64,000 nucleotides of DNA from Wuchereria bancrofti (taxonomy: Eukaryota; Nematoda; Chromadorea; Rhabditida; Onchocercidae). Below are positions 1 through 13,288 of the stretch, one piece after another. Position numbers and translations under genes: made by a program. The notes under the pieces are model-generated. The model had not been told where the DNA came from. It was given only the letters and a program-made list of their open reading frames with translations, and ran no database searches. Location of the stretch: NCBI GenBank assembly GCA_005281725.1, contig SSBO01000012.1, positions 8,216,234 to 8,280,233 of the forward strand. Direction: 5' to 3'. Numbering within the stretch: position 1 is the stretch's first letter; each line of letters begins with the position of its first letter.

Positions 1-3000
1 ATAACCTGCGACATGCTGGCTGCAACAAGAGAAAATTCAATTTTCCTGAACTTTGAACCAGTCGAAATGATAACGATGACATGATTAAATCAAAAAAATG
101 GTCATTGGTATTCCTTTAAAGTTCTACCAGATTTAATTTCAGTTGCATTACAACATTTAAGTACGACTTTCGTGAAATTCAAAGGTAAGTATATATGAAA
201 TGAATTACCTGAAATTTAAAATTCAATAAGCAATTACCATGTAAGGACATAATTCAGCTGATGGTCCAAATACAAACTGGCATTGTTGATTAGCAGAAAA
301 CATTGCTCCAGGCGCCGGATCTTCAAACATTCGATCGTAATAGCGACGTTCGATCGGTTGATCCAAAATACACTGAGTCTGAGCTCGATTCGCGCTAGAA
401 AAAAAAAGGTAAAACCGTTCATATCTTAACACTGTAAAATGAATAATTATAAAACGAAATTATCATAAAATCCTTTAAATAACTTAATTTTAGGATGGAT
501 TGTTTAGGTTTTCGTAAATTAAAAAGCAAATTAAATGAAGATTAACTCAAGAAACTTTGCCAACATAGCAGCGCTACATGGACTCCATGACCAAGGATGT
601 GTATTATATTCGAGTGTTGGTGCCATAATATGATAATTGTGTTTATTTAGTGCCATGTAGCGACCGCACTTCCGTTCGTCATCATGCGGAATATTGAAAC
701 TGAAATTATACATTTATGCGACGATATATGTAATTAATTGTATTTACTTTACTAATTAAATATATTAGGATCATTTACATCGATTTCACTTTTAACGATA
801 ATTTCTCGACTGGAAGTGAGGATAGCACCATTACGTAGCAATTGCTGGCATTTATGTTCAGTAAATTTTAAAGTATTTTAATTTCTGGATTTGCAAAATG
901 CATTATTGACGAGAATAATGTGTAGGACAGAGAAAAATATGAAGCGTACATGTGGCCTAGTTCGTGAGTGATCGTAAATGCAGCTGATAAGCCGTTATCC
1001 TCGATGATTGCACAGCTTCGTAATGAGTCACACATGGTACCAAGCTCGGCAAGACCTAGTGTGTCACATTTTCCTGGTGCCCTGTCATTCAAATCAGATA
1101 CATATAGCCATTTATGTATCAAATTAACATATCACTAAAGACATCAAACTGTCTTTTTAATTAACGATATCCAACATAGCGGTAGGAAGAATAGCTACGC
1201 CTGCTTGGTCTATATTTGCAAAACTAAACTGTGGAAGTAGTGAGATTTTTTTAATTTGAACAATTCGCCAGGCGTAACAGATATCAATGAAATAGCCAAC
1301 TACAATGCATTCATTATCAAATAGTACATAGTACAGTAAATTTTAATTTTATCACACTCATAATTTTTAAAATGTTAACCTGCATATATCATGTCGTGTG
1401 AGCAAAATGGCCACATCATGATGATTTGGAGCATCATCGTTCTTGTCATTGTATGTTTCCTGCCAGCGACAAAATTGCTGCAATGTATCCTGTGCATTGT
1501 CACTAATATGTGGTCCAGCCTGAAATACAATTATTTCACAGTATACTTGATTTAGTATGATGATTTTGTCATTTACTAACAATAGTTTACAGTAATTTGA
1601 TTAAAAACTCATTCACTAATGACCATGTAATCAGGAATATTTCGCCTTCCTATGTAATCAGGAATATTGATAATTTACATTTCGAAATTGTTTTACGAAC
1701 TGATAAAGTGAATAGCAACATTTCGATTGAACTCATTTCCGGATATACATGAAATAAACCGGTAGTGTAATAATATGGCAGCACCATACATAATTTTCTA
1801 ATCTAAATTATTGTCAAAAGTATAATAATTGAAATGTATCTTTTTTATATAACTTTTACTTCATTATATAAACAGGATAAAACGAACCGTTTCATGTTTC
1901 AAAACGATTAAACGTGTCACAATAATGTTTATTGCAGCGTGCAAACTTGGATGGCGATAAATAGAAGCTACCTGAAATATGAACTGGAGAATATATAGTC
2001 ATTCACTTTCTATTTAAAAACGTTTAAATATTCTTCGAGATTGATACTTGCCAAAGAGATAGTTGCGACAAAAAAGACAGTTTAAAAATTGCTCTGTCCT
2101 ACTGATCTCTAACTCTTCTTAACGATAAAACTGAGACAGAGAGGAGGAGAGGGAGAGAAAAAAAGAGAGAAGACACATATAATTTGACAAGGATTATTAA
2201 ATCAGGATATTGAAAGCTTTACAATGGAATAGTGTTTAAAATTTTTTTGAACTTTACTCGAACTAATTAAAAAAATAATGGTTAAACAAACTTTATGTTT
2301 AATCATTGATTATATGCACAATTTTTAAGTATTAGATGATGAACTGTTGGGACGATTTGTTCTACTGAGTGATAAGTGACAAACCGTAGAGAAAAGTGTG
2401 AGCACATAATTTTCGAGATTATTTTGATGATAGAGCAGCATTTTGTTGTCCGCAACAACAAGCACCTCAACATAATGGTCCCAAGAATTGGCCGAACGAC
2501 GAGATCGAGCAAACGAGCTATCTGGAACAATAACAATGCATTCATGCACTTCTCCTGTTTAACCTCATTTTTCTTGAAATCCTGTCGTCCATTTAAGATT
2601 GCCGGTTATACACAAACTGATAAGGCATTATCTGTTTTACTCTATTTCAAGAGGAATCCCCCACTGTAAAAGAGAATAATTTAAATGGCAGATTACGGGA
2701 AACGCATTATCTGGCTTACTCACTTACCCATCCAACAAATTTTGGTAAGACCTATCGCATCAAACCTAAATGTTTTTCGCTATGACAATTCAAAGTACAT
2801 AAACATTTGATTTAAGATCCTTCTCTCTCTGACTATTTGATAATTATCACCTAGATACTGACCATCCTAGATACCCAATTAGCACCTAGTTACCTAGATA
2901 CTGAAACTAGGACATCAAGTACTTTTTTCGCAAGATATCAGTTCAAGTTTCTCGTGTTTTTATAGCACTCTTGAAAGACTTCCTACATTTGAATTTTTAT

Positions 3001-6000
3001 CATTTACAACTTCTCCAATTTTTTCAAATAACAACTGCTCTATAGTTTAATACCTAACCAGTGGTTTTGAGTACAACAAATAACTCCATTTATTGCTGTG
3101 AAATGCTTTAACCTATACTAAAATATGAGTTGAAATATGTTATATCGCTTGTTTTTTGAAATTCAGAGATATGATTATTCTTGAACTAATCTACTGGTTT
3201 CTGATAGTTTTATCCATAAGGAAATCAGCAAAGTTAGGTAACGAAGTTTTTTCACACTTTTCTGGACAGTAGTATAATGAGCTGCGAAATATCTGATTTA
3301 CACGAAATAGTTCTCAAAGTTATTTTTGATTGTTTGATAATAAGGCATTTTGTGACAACTTTTGCATAGCGATTAGGGGATTGTAATAGAAATTCTGAAC
3401 TCTTTCAAACCAAACAGAAACTTGTTCCTTGTCAAAATTTCTTAATTTTTTTTTTTTTTGTATCTATCAATAAAGCTTCGAGGAAAAAAATTCCTACCTT
3501 ATTCTGGTTAGAAATTTTTAAGTTATTCACAATTATATATGCTTAATATGTAGATTTTATGGAAATTAGTCATTTAATTTGATAGAAATTCTGAACTCTT
3601 TCAAACCAAACAGAAACAAGTTAATCATTAAATGATTAACAATTTAATCATTTAATTAACTAAATATAGTTTTAAACCCTCGACAATTATACCTATACAT
3701 ATTGATCACATTTGAAATGTTTGATAAAAAATTTTTTACATTTCTACATTACATATAATATCCCTATATGACAGCCATTACAAGATATTCTTTTTTCTTC
3801 TGAATATTTAGATTAACAAGTGATTCGATGGAATAGCCTGAAGCACCACCAGGTACCAACATTTCACTAATAAGTGTAACATAACATTGACTATTAATGC
3901 TCTTTGTAAGATACGCCTTGTATTATGAAATGTTGATATTTGATGTGACAAATTGTATAAATGCCGGAATACCATTTCGAATCGATTTTTAGTTTTTTTT
4001 TTTCTTTTTTTATTTCCGATTTTGATGATACAGGGGAAAAATCTTTCTTTTACCGTTTGGAGATGGTCTAATGGAATTTTTAACTTGCTACTACTGCAGA
4101 GACAGAATGTTTTTTTTTGTAATGCAGGTTATATAGCGCTAGAAATACTAAAGCTGTTATCCAAGTAATCTTGATGATACCTTTAAGACATATTATATTC
4201 TGGTTTAACAGCATTCTACGGACCAGCTATATGCTTGCCTATTTCTAGAATATCTTTGCAATTAGCGCCTTTTCCAAAATAGTCAGTGTGTGGAGTGGTT
4301 TGGATGCTTCAGATGCATAAAAGTTTGGATTGAATAAGCTTATCATATTCTATTGAATAAAAGAAAAGGAAATTATACCGGTGATATTGATATTTGGATC
4401 GAATATGGTCGTATATTGGGCAGTGTTATTATCGTAATTGGCATTGTCGTTGCTAATGCGATATGCAGTGTAGTTATTAGTTTGAACATCATTGGTTGAG
4501 TTATTGTTATTACTTCTATGATTACTTGTTGAATGTGAATTAGTAGAAGTAGTGGCAGAAGCAGTATTAAGCGAAGGAGTAGTAGTAATAATGGCTGAAG
4601 AAGAACTGTGAAAACCATAGTTGTGGAATGAATGAGATCGAGATTTGTACACGATATGGGCTCTGGACGATAACGGTTTGCTTGGCATCTGATCGTCCTT
4701 TACCGGTTCTATGAGATACGTTCCGTCCAGCAGTGCCAGAGTACCGAACTGCAAATAATTTCAATTTCTGTATTCCTGCAAATGAAGAGTAACAGTTTAC
4801 ATCAAGGACAAACTGATCAAATCGTTATTTTGGAATGTCACAAATTAAAAAATACATTGCAGTTGCATATGATTGAAAATTTTCAATGAAATCCATTACT
4901 ATGATTCTAGTAGATAGTATTCTCGGTTTAATTAATCACTTATTATCAAATAAGTAGGATAGTCAGCTGACCATAACAGTTATGACACGATGTTAAATGA
5001 GGCAGAGGATTAATAACATAATTACCAGTCCACCGCTGATGTCACACAAATTGACAATCGACGACTCAGTAGCACCTTTAACATGAGCGCTGTAGAGGCA
5101 ATCCGGTACGAATCTGGACATTCGTGCATGCGTCGCATCCAGCGAATCCATAAATTGTACAATTGGTCGAATCCGATTGTTCTCCAACATCGGCAGTGAT
5201 CTGAATTTTTGTCAACAGTAAATTGAACTAATAAAACTTTAAAAAAAGATTTTACGTTGCGCAATGTCTCGTGTTTCATTTCGTCATATCTGTTACAAAT
5301 GCGATAATTGAAAAGCATCAGGTAAAAAGCAAACTTGTTATTGGGTTGGGGTAGCTGCTTCCAGCGCGTGAGATGTATGTGCAGTTCACTTTTGGGCATT
5401 CGATCACCGGTATCCTGACGTAATCGGAAGTAACACGTGAAGCCACAGTCTCGTGCCAATCCACGTACCCCATGCCATTTGGCATCGCTCCATGTGGAAC
5501 GTCGTCGCCTTGTCTGGTGTCGATTGATATGCCATACTTCTCCATCTTGCAACTTTGTATCTGTGATAATATCTCTTTTTTCTGATTATTTTAATATTTT
5601 TTCTTTTCAGTTTAAAAAAAAGCAACATCAAAAATTCAGATTTGCAAACTATCACAAATTTATGAAATTGCTTGAAATGTCTTATCGTAGCTCTCAATCT
5701 CATTCAGCAACTGTTACAGTTTGCATACGAAGGCATCAGTAGTAAGTTATCACTAATTATATTTCAATGATAAGTCAGAATCATAATGTTTTTTCTTTTT
5801 TTTTTAAAGAAATTAAATCAACCATTTTTTGCTGATTTTAAGATGGTAAACCTGAAAAATCTAGCCAGGAAAACTGACCATACAACATGAAATATTACGA
5901 TAATTATTGAAATGAATACTAAAGTGGTCAATTTCTTTAATCTACTTTTCTAGCTCTAAAATTTCTGGATTTTGGCATCATCAGTTATCTGTATGCCTCA

Positions 6001-8317
6001 TAAATTGTAAATATTTTAGACTTATACATTTAAAACTTTAAACATGTATCCAGTCAAATTTCTCACTGTACTTTCCTGTAATGTTTTCCTTAATATCATG
6101 TTCGAAGTGGAATCTGTGACAGATTTTTGACAGAGTTGGTAGAAATGTCACAAGAAATATTTAAGTTAAACTAGATCACCGAATCAGATAATCATTTGCT
6201 ACATGTTTTATGAGGAAAAAAAGGAAGAAAATATCTGTGGAGAAATTAGCGACAGCGTAAAGCAAAAAAAAAAGCAATCAAAAAAAAAAAGTACGAGAAG
6301 AGTAAGGCAAAGCATATTCCTCATATTTCAGATGTCAGCAAACAATGTAGAGCTAAGGTAGACGAAAGCAAATCGGAAAGTAAACAAAATTTTGTTCGAG
6401 AAGTAGCGCCTTCTTGTCTGCAAAAAAATCTTCATTCTTTTCATCTCTTCCTTCTCTTTTTCTTTTGAATTTGGATAATTTCTGTACCAAACGTACTGTT
6501 GATATTTTCGATAATTAATTTGGATGAACTTATCGTCATGCCATTAAAATTTAGAAAATAGAAAACATACTTTTTTTTGATGACATAATGAAAGAAACGA
6601 ACTCGAACATATTAGCGTGATTGTTTTTAATTTTACAAATTTAGGTTACAATTTTATCAGAATTTAAAATATATAAAATTTTACAAGATTGTTATACATA
6701 AAAAAAAGTATCACAATTTACTCTCAGTTTGATCGCAATCATTTACAATGATGGACGTAAATGGTAATGGAAAAAAAAAGAAAAAAAAATAATTTATAAA
6801 ACAAGCCAGAATAAATATGTCTACAATTTTTTCAACTGTTAGAAAAGGGTATGATGAAAAAAAAATTACTCGGAAAAAATCTTTCAAAAAAAAGTGGAGA
6901 AAAAGAAGTAAATGGAATTGAAGATTGATTAACAAACATAAGAAGTGTCGATCGAAAAGAAGAAAAAGAGTTACCGCCGATGGTAATATTATAAAAATCC
7001 ATATAAGAAGTAGTCGTATAGGATGAAAGTAGGGACATTTAACAGCTGCAACTATACTTTACACACATTCTCGTACCGATCAGTAATAAAAGAAAAAGAA
7101 GAAAAAAAAAACGAATGAAATTGGTTTCATTATGTTAAAATCGACAGCGTTAACTCATAAAATCAATGTAACAATTCTTTACATTTTCCAGCTAAACAGG
7201 GTCAGGAAAAACGAAAAATATCTGAATATTTAGTAGATTATCTTTCCCTTTCTTTCTTTTTCTCTCTCTCCTTCCCTCTCCCAGCTAAACTATTTGATAA
7301 GAAGATGATTACAAATTTTTTTTTATACTTCTTTTGATTTTTAAATCTAAAAACAAAAGAGGACGATAAAGAGATGCCAAATTAAACGTTGCTAAATTAA
7401 GCTTGGCTAAAATTCTAAAGTTTTAATGAAAATTGCAGTTTATTATTTTTTTTTCTTCACCACATGAAGCTATTCTATTAACTATTATATTTTTCACCAC
7501 AAAAATATCAAAAATTTGGCCTTCTAATTAAAGAATGTTTATAATAACTAAATTGCAATTAATCAATAAGCAAATATTGCAAAAATGGAATACATTTTTT
7601 AAAATAGTGTCAATAGCTTAAGAAAACGGGCAAATTAAATTGAACTGATAAACAGTTCGTTTTTTGTGTCTTACTCAAAAGGCCAATTTTCAGCTATAGA
7701 TATCTAATTGTATCAAATTTATTTCACTGAATATAGTGTAACAACTACAGAAGCAATAGAACAAATGACACTTATTTGGAAAGTGATCTAAAGTTATCAT
7801 CCATGTGCGACAAAGTGCTCACCGTTACATTGCTACACTCAAGTCCAATGATCAGCAATTTATATATATTTCACAAGTGCATCAAACTATAATTTATGAA
7901 ATTGTGATTTTTTTTTTTTGCGAATAAGTTCTAATTTAAGAATGGAAAGGAGGAAGAACCAGAAATTTATGCCAGCAGATGTTGTGTCATACTGTATAGA
8001 AATTAATACAGTATGAAATTAAAGGTGATGAATTTAAGGAAATTACCTGTAACAGCGGCGGCTATTAGACGACTGCGTGACTGAGGTATCCTTGTGGAGG
8101 ATAATCCTCGGAGATACAATGAACTGAATAAAACCGCTAGCGCAAAAACAATAGCAACAAAATATTCAGGTTTCTGAGAATCTATACTGCTATCGTTGTC
8201 GTTGTCGAGACTGTTGTTGTTGTTGCTGTTGTTGTTATTATTATTGCTGTTGTTATTGTTGTTGATATCAGGATGAAGTATCAACGGCTCACTAGCCGAG
8301 GTTTCAACTTCAAGCAT
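1..8317 (-). CDS. gon-1: GON-1-type ADAMTS metalloprotease, 5' part of gene (11 exons, partial)
   Basis: Secreted zinc metalloprotease that remodels basement membrane; in C. elegans GON-1 is needed for gonad shape and cell migration. Exons on the minus strand: 8317-8047, 5560-5335, 5200-5026, 4748-4379, 2521-2385, 1971-1888, 1519-1380, 1081-950, 699-547, 394-238 and 19-1 (continues outside). All splice phases agree, giving about 621 residues. Seen: an Asn-rich N-terminus followed by one hydrophobic segment (about 52-69, signal anchor or internal signal), a prodomain with RRRR at 108-111 and an Asn-rich insert, a furin site RSRR at 353-356, the zinc motif HELGH (507-511) with H517 and D518, and a Met-turn around M537. 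The mature part tracks C. elegans GON-1 closely as I remember it ([28 protein letters not shown]). The disintegrin-like, thrombospondin and GON domains lie off the left edge. The ATG is fixed by in-frame stops upstream. Confidence 0.93.
3386..3617. repeat. 36-bp exact direct repeat in a gon-1 intron
   Basis: Two identical 36-bp copies, 3386-3421 and 3582-3617 (start ATAGAAATTCTGAACTC, end CAGAAAC), lie 196 bp apart in the intron between gon-1 exons 4 and 5. Neither copy is coding. Confidence 0.9.
5561..8046 (-). other. gon-1 intron 1, no other gene seen
   Basis: A 2.5-kb intron made of AT-rich sequence with poly-A and poly-T runs. Open frames here are short and low-complexity, and I see no further exon or RNA gene. 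Confidence 0.6.
8205..8266. repeat. GTT/ATT trinucleotide repeat encoding poly-Asn
   Basis: An imperfect trinucleotide run inside gon-1 exon 1. On the minus strand it reads AAC/AAT and encodes an Asn-rich tract at about residues 19-35, before the hydrophobic segment. Length variation here would be in frame. Confidence 0.8.
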
Positions 8318-8486
8318 AACGCCCCTAGCCGGGGCCTAAGGCAAACTCGTCCTCGTCCCTTCAGGGCCTTGGCTTTTTTGAGAACAGCTTCAAGCAAATA
8401 ATCCTAGAACCGCTACACCGTTCGATTCCGCATTTCTAACGGACACTATACCACTACCGTCGATCACCGGATACGCCTTTACGTTC
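8318..8486 (-). other. 5' untranslated part of gon-1 exon 1
   Basis: On the minus strand a good acceptor (TTTTTTCAG, AG at 8488-8487) opens a 169-nt stretch before the ATG. It could be a spliced-leader trans-splice site or the acceptor of a noncoding first intron. The stretch is GC-richer than its surroundings and holds in-frame TGA and TAG stops, a six-codon upstream ORF starting at 8433, and a GC hairpin (GCCCC/GGGGC, about 8320-8334) just before the start codon. The hairpin and uORF could dampen translation; that is inference. Confidence 0.45.
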
Positions 8487-11400
8487 CTGAAAAAATGTTC
8501 ATTCTTATTTCTTTTTTTTTTTGCAAAAAAAAAATGTATTTCTCACATGTGCTAACGACGATGAACAAGTGGACAAACTTATTCTTCCACATGCATATAT
8601 AATATATTTCCGACATCATCACGGACAAAAGCAATATTTTATTGCATACAGTATGAAATGTTGTATTGTTATTCCAGGTGCAGGTGAAAAAGTCAATGAA
8701 GATCATGAATGATTGAATCAGTGAAGAACAATGAATAAACTATTTCATAATTCTTTGTCATATTCACTAAAGTACGTTATTGCATGTGCATAAACATGAA
8801 CAATTATTTCAATCCTATTTCAACTCTTCATTCTTCAGCTCCCTTTTATTTCATTCATTTTATATCATAGTGTTGTGTATAAAGAATACTACAAAATTTG
8901 TCTAATTGTTACAGTAATCGACTAATTCTGTTGAACAACCACTGATCGGTATTGTTATTGAATGGGTATAATTCAAATAATTTGACATGCACACAACTTA
9001 AGATAAAATTTAAACGTTTGAATAACAACATTTCTGCACATATTTAAAGACAAACAGTATTCTCTGGAAGCATTTCTTCCTTCCTTCTCCGTCAATTCAC
9101 TAATAAAATTCAAATATAACAAATATCATCCTTATTCTTTAATCTCATCTTTATCTATCTCAATCAATTTAAACTTTATTCAGGAGTTTTTTTTTTTCAA
9201 AGAAAAGTTGCATTAGTAATAATAACATTTTTTCATTGTACATCTCATCATATATTAAAACAAGAGTAAAAATATAGAATTTATTACAAATTTATTGCGC
9301 TCAAAAAAACTATCTCCTAATATTTAGTGTGTACAATTAAAACATAATTCAAACATTAAATTGCGTTAAAATGAGGTGATGAATCAAGAATTAAAATTCT
9401 TGAAAGTCAAACACAATGGGTGAAACAATTTCCATTGTGCAAGCATTAGGATTTCAAATAGATATTACACAAAGAAGTAGACAGACAGCCGCTAAATTTC
9501 ATAAATTTTATCTTTTGAGACGGAAGGAGAAAAAAGATAATATAGAAAAAAAACAAAAAAAAAAAAAATTAAGGAATTTGTAAAAACCTATGCTTATTTT
9601 ATGTATTTATGCTGGATAGAAATAATAGTGTGATTAATTTCTGAAGTATTCTACCTCCAAATAAAGTTGTATTAGCCTAGTTAGCTAATCAGTGAGTCAT
9701 GTATTTATGGAAGAATAAAATGAGTAAGTGCTGAATTCTCTCTAATTTACGAAGGTGATTTTCGAGGAATTGATTGAGTTAAATGAAGGAGGAAAAGTAG
9801 CTTAAAGAGGTATAACACAAATAGAGAACCATTTACACAGTAAAACAAACAGATAAGCATTCGGGATGATTTTGGAAGGAGGTAAATGAAATGAAAATGT
9901 AGTCGTAGCAAGAAAAAGTATACACTTGAAATAACTTAAGTAGACTTTCTGACACCGTAATTATCATAACGACGTAATTATCAAAATCAAATCTAATCCT
10001 ACACGCGATTCATTAAATCCAATTTATCCTTCTAAATATCACATCTCGAATAATTTTCGTTTTTTAAGTAAATACATATTGAAGTAATTAATTCTGGTAA
10101 ACTTTTAGTCAGAAAATGAGTTATTTTGATCGTTGATATTTCTCATTATTAAAATTATGTTACTATTATTATCATTTCACATCAAACATTCAGCACTTCA
10201 TATCGTTCATCTGTCGTTATATCTTTCATTCTCGTATAGATCTCTTAATATAACTGACTATCACATTTGACAGTGCTAAATCTTTCTATAGATAAACGGG
10301 AAAATATTAATACTGTAATGAATAGTATTTAAACAAACAATTAACTTCTTATTTGATGACTTTTTCTACCTAAATAGTTTCATTTTATTTGGGGATTATT
10401 TGAATGAATACAGTCTTCATTAAATATTATTCTTCTACTCAAATATACTGTTGAAAGTTACATTTAAGAAAAGGATCCATAGATACTGCTGAATATTGTG
10501 TAAAAAAAGATGTATTAATATTTTTCAAAACAAAAAATTGAATTTAAAACACTGACACATCTCAATCAAATAATACAAAATGCAGATAAATGGAGAGGTT
10601 TTTCTTTCCTTTCTGACAACTAATTGAGTCTTTCTCCAAAATTAAAATATTTTAGATCAGTCAACGGTTTACGAATGTTATTCAAAATCCAGTAGTGATC
10701 CATATTCGCAAATTTTCCAGAATTATCTCGTTTTTTTTTTTTTTTTACTTTAATCAGATAAGCTAAGAACCCTGGTCCGGAAGATTATAACAGGAGAGTT
10801 TTCGAGACATTCTTATTTAATGTCTATTAAGAGCGAAGATTTAGTGGTAACCGAAAAAATCTATTGGGATTCATTCATCAAGACAACTCATTTTTCAAGT
10901 ATATCAACGTTCATCTTATATGATCACATGCTGAATCTTTCTTTATAAACTTGATACCTTATAAGTAAGCTTTTATAATAATAAGAAATAGCAGGAAAAC
11001 GTTATCATTTATTATCTCTTCCCGTTTCTCTCTGTATCTCAATGAACTGTTATACAAAATCAATGATTTTTCTCTAACTTTGCGTCGCAGTTATTATTAC
11101 TTGATCAATTTGTATATGTTGCTCTTGAGAAGTTCAACATTTATTTCTTCGTTTAGAGATGATATCAGACAGAAAAAAAAAAACTCTCCCTGGAACAGTT
11201 CTGAGAGACAGAAAGAGAGAGAGGGAGAAAAAGCAAAAGGAAGAAGATGCTCATCGGATAGATTGTTTTGAAATAAAAAATGTCAACTAATTCCACATCT
11301 TTCATTACATATTCCATTTATTGAAGCAAGTCTGCCTATATAGATCACATTGTCTGTTTTATGGGTTATTTGCATAATTATAAGAAGGAAAAAAGACATA

Positions 11401-12797
11401 TGTTTCTGTTTTTTTTCAAGCTTTTACTCATCACACATTATTTCTTCTACACCATTCTATTTTTTAATCAAAATTTTTTTAATTTAAACTTATGATGGTG
11501 GAATTTTTTAAAGCTTGTAAGGAATTAAAATTTGAAATGAGACTGACAAAAACACCGCAGAAAAATGTCAGTTTGTAAGAAATTGCTTCATCAGAGTTTT
11601 CAATTAGAATAATTTATTTTACAATAAAATAGCAATTATTCCATATTTCACTGCGCATTAACTATATTCCTAACGGTAGAATAAGGAATTTTTTCGTATT
11701 ACAACGACAGATAAGGTATTTATTGTATTCCGAATATTAAGCAAATTATTTGCAAAAAATTTGACACCAAAATTTTTTAGACCTATAAGTTGAGATAAAT
11801 TCAAATTTGCAAGTTTTTGAATAAAAACCAAAAATCCAACACATACAGATTGCATTTTTATGTAAATAAGCACAAAGATAAGGAATTCCTGACAAGATTA
11901 AAAGTAGTACACATTTACAATGCGATACACTTCATAAATACTACTAGCGGACTTTTCCTTCAAGCATAAGTCATCTATTTTCGCTGAATGCTGCAACATT
12001 GCAGTTAAGAAAATAAAGAGAGTAAGAGAAAAAAGAAAGGTTTTTTTTTCTTGTCAAGGTAATTTTCATTAGCAAATAAGCAGGAATCGTTTTGTTAAAT
12101 AAGCCTTTTCGGAACAATTTATGTGAAAAAGATTGTACTCAATAATTACAGATAATTTAAAACTGACTTTAAAAAACTGATTACTTATCACCTTTATGGG
12201 TAATGCTCACTTTTACCTTGATTACGATTGCTATGGCTTATCATTAATATACCAAAAGAAATTACATTAATTATCTCAAAGGTAACCAAATCAAATTTTT
12301 GATGATAATTTCTCACTTTTCGTATTAACAATTGAAAGATGGAAATAGTATTTGATTAAAAATAGTATTTGATTATTCAAAGTTAATTTCCACATCAATT
12401 ATTGATATATGTAGAGCATTTAATGATATTACTAGTTGAGTTCATTATAATCAATATTCATTCATGAAACGGAATGCGGAATGCATGATTTGTCATAATA
12501 TGACGATTTCATTTAATGGTATTTCTCAATCAAAAAGAAATGAACATCATTACTGATAAAGTATTTTCATGTCAAAATATCTGTAGAAGTGTTATAATGA
12601 TTTAAATGAATCATTTAACATAAAACATTTTTTATGTTTCGTAATACTTTCCTGATATCTTCCAAAAACTAGCAATTATTTTAAGAAACTAAAATTCTCA
12701 ACTGTGATACAAATGATCGTAGTTTTAGGTAGCATTATAGTTAATTTGATCGAATGACAATCACATTGCAAATTCGAATCATAATTGTTTTTCTCAG
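8487..12797. other. Intergenic, upstream of gon-1
   Basis: AT-rich sequence between gon-1 and the next candidate. It probably contains the gon-1 promoter, but I cannot place a core promoter. The short opposing frames near 8.5-8.7 kb overlap each other and look like chance. No tRNA-like T-arm or other RNA gene was seen. Confidence 0.5.
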
Positions 12798-12799
12798 AT

Positions 12800-13288
12800 A
12801 TGGAAAGATATAAAATTCAACGGAACCCATCAGATGATATAAACAATCGTCTCATTAATAGTGATGCAGTGTTAAGGATGCTTAGCTTTATTCCATGCGG
12901 TGTACGTATCTTTCTTTCTCCTTTTTTTTTTTTTATTTTTTTGTCACCCAAAGCATTAAGCAAAACATCCAGCAGAAGAGTTGCCACTGAAAAAAGTGGA
13001 ACCTAAATAAGTCATCCAGTTTAAATCAATCAGAAATAAAAGATTGACATGGACTATTCATCTCCGGTATTTCAGTTCTCGTATTTTATTAAAAGAACCA
13101 CTGACTCCTCCTCTAATCGAACTAATCCGGCTCAAACGATAAGTAGTGAAGTTTTTCAAACCGCACAACAATTTTGCTCGAAGGGAAAAAAAGATCTAGC
13201 TATAGGCAACATTAATTTTGAAATAATAATCTCCCAATTTTTTTTTTGCAAAGCAAAAATGCTGATAATGAGGCGTTCATTGCAATAA
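12800..13288 (+). CDS. Possible small two-exon gene, unknown product
   Basis: A weak candidate of 104 residues. Exon 1 (12800-12901) has its ATG 2 nt after a good acceptor (TTTTTCTCAG ending 12797), as expected for spliced-leader trans-splicing, and ends at a GTACGT donor. Exon 2 starts at 13076 after TATTTCAG, is in phase, and ends at a TAA inside CAATAAAG, so the stop overlaps an AATAAA poly(A) signal. The first part (MERYKIQRNPSDDINNRL) is hydrophilic and the C-terminus is low-complexity. I recognise no domain or family. It may be a chance combination of short open frames. Confidence 0.22.

Noticed and set aside
8338..8480. Possible bacterial endosymbiont insertion, because of locally higher GC
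   Set aside because: It is continuous with the gon-1 first exon, uses nematode splice sites, and shows no bacterial gene.
8318..8486. GC-rich open frame of about 30 codons before the gon-1 ATG
   Set aside because: It ends in TGA and has no ATG in frame, so it is treated as 5' untranslated sequence; an alternative terminal exon cannot be fully excluded.
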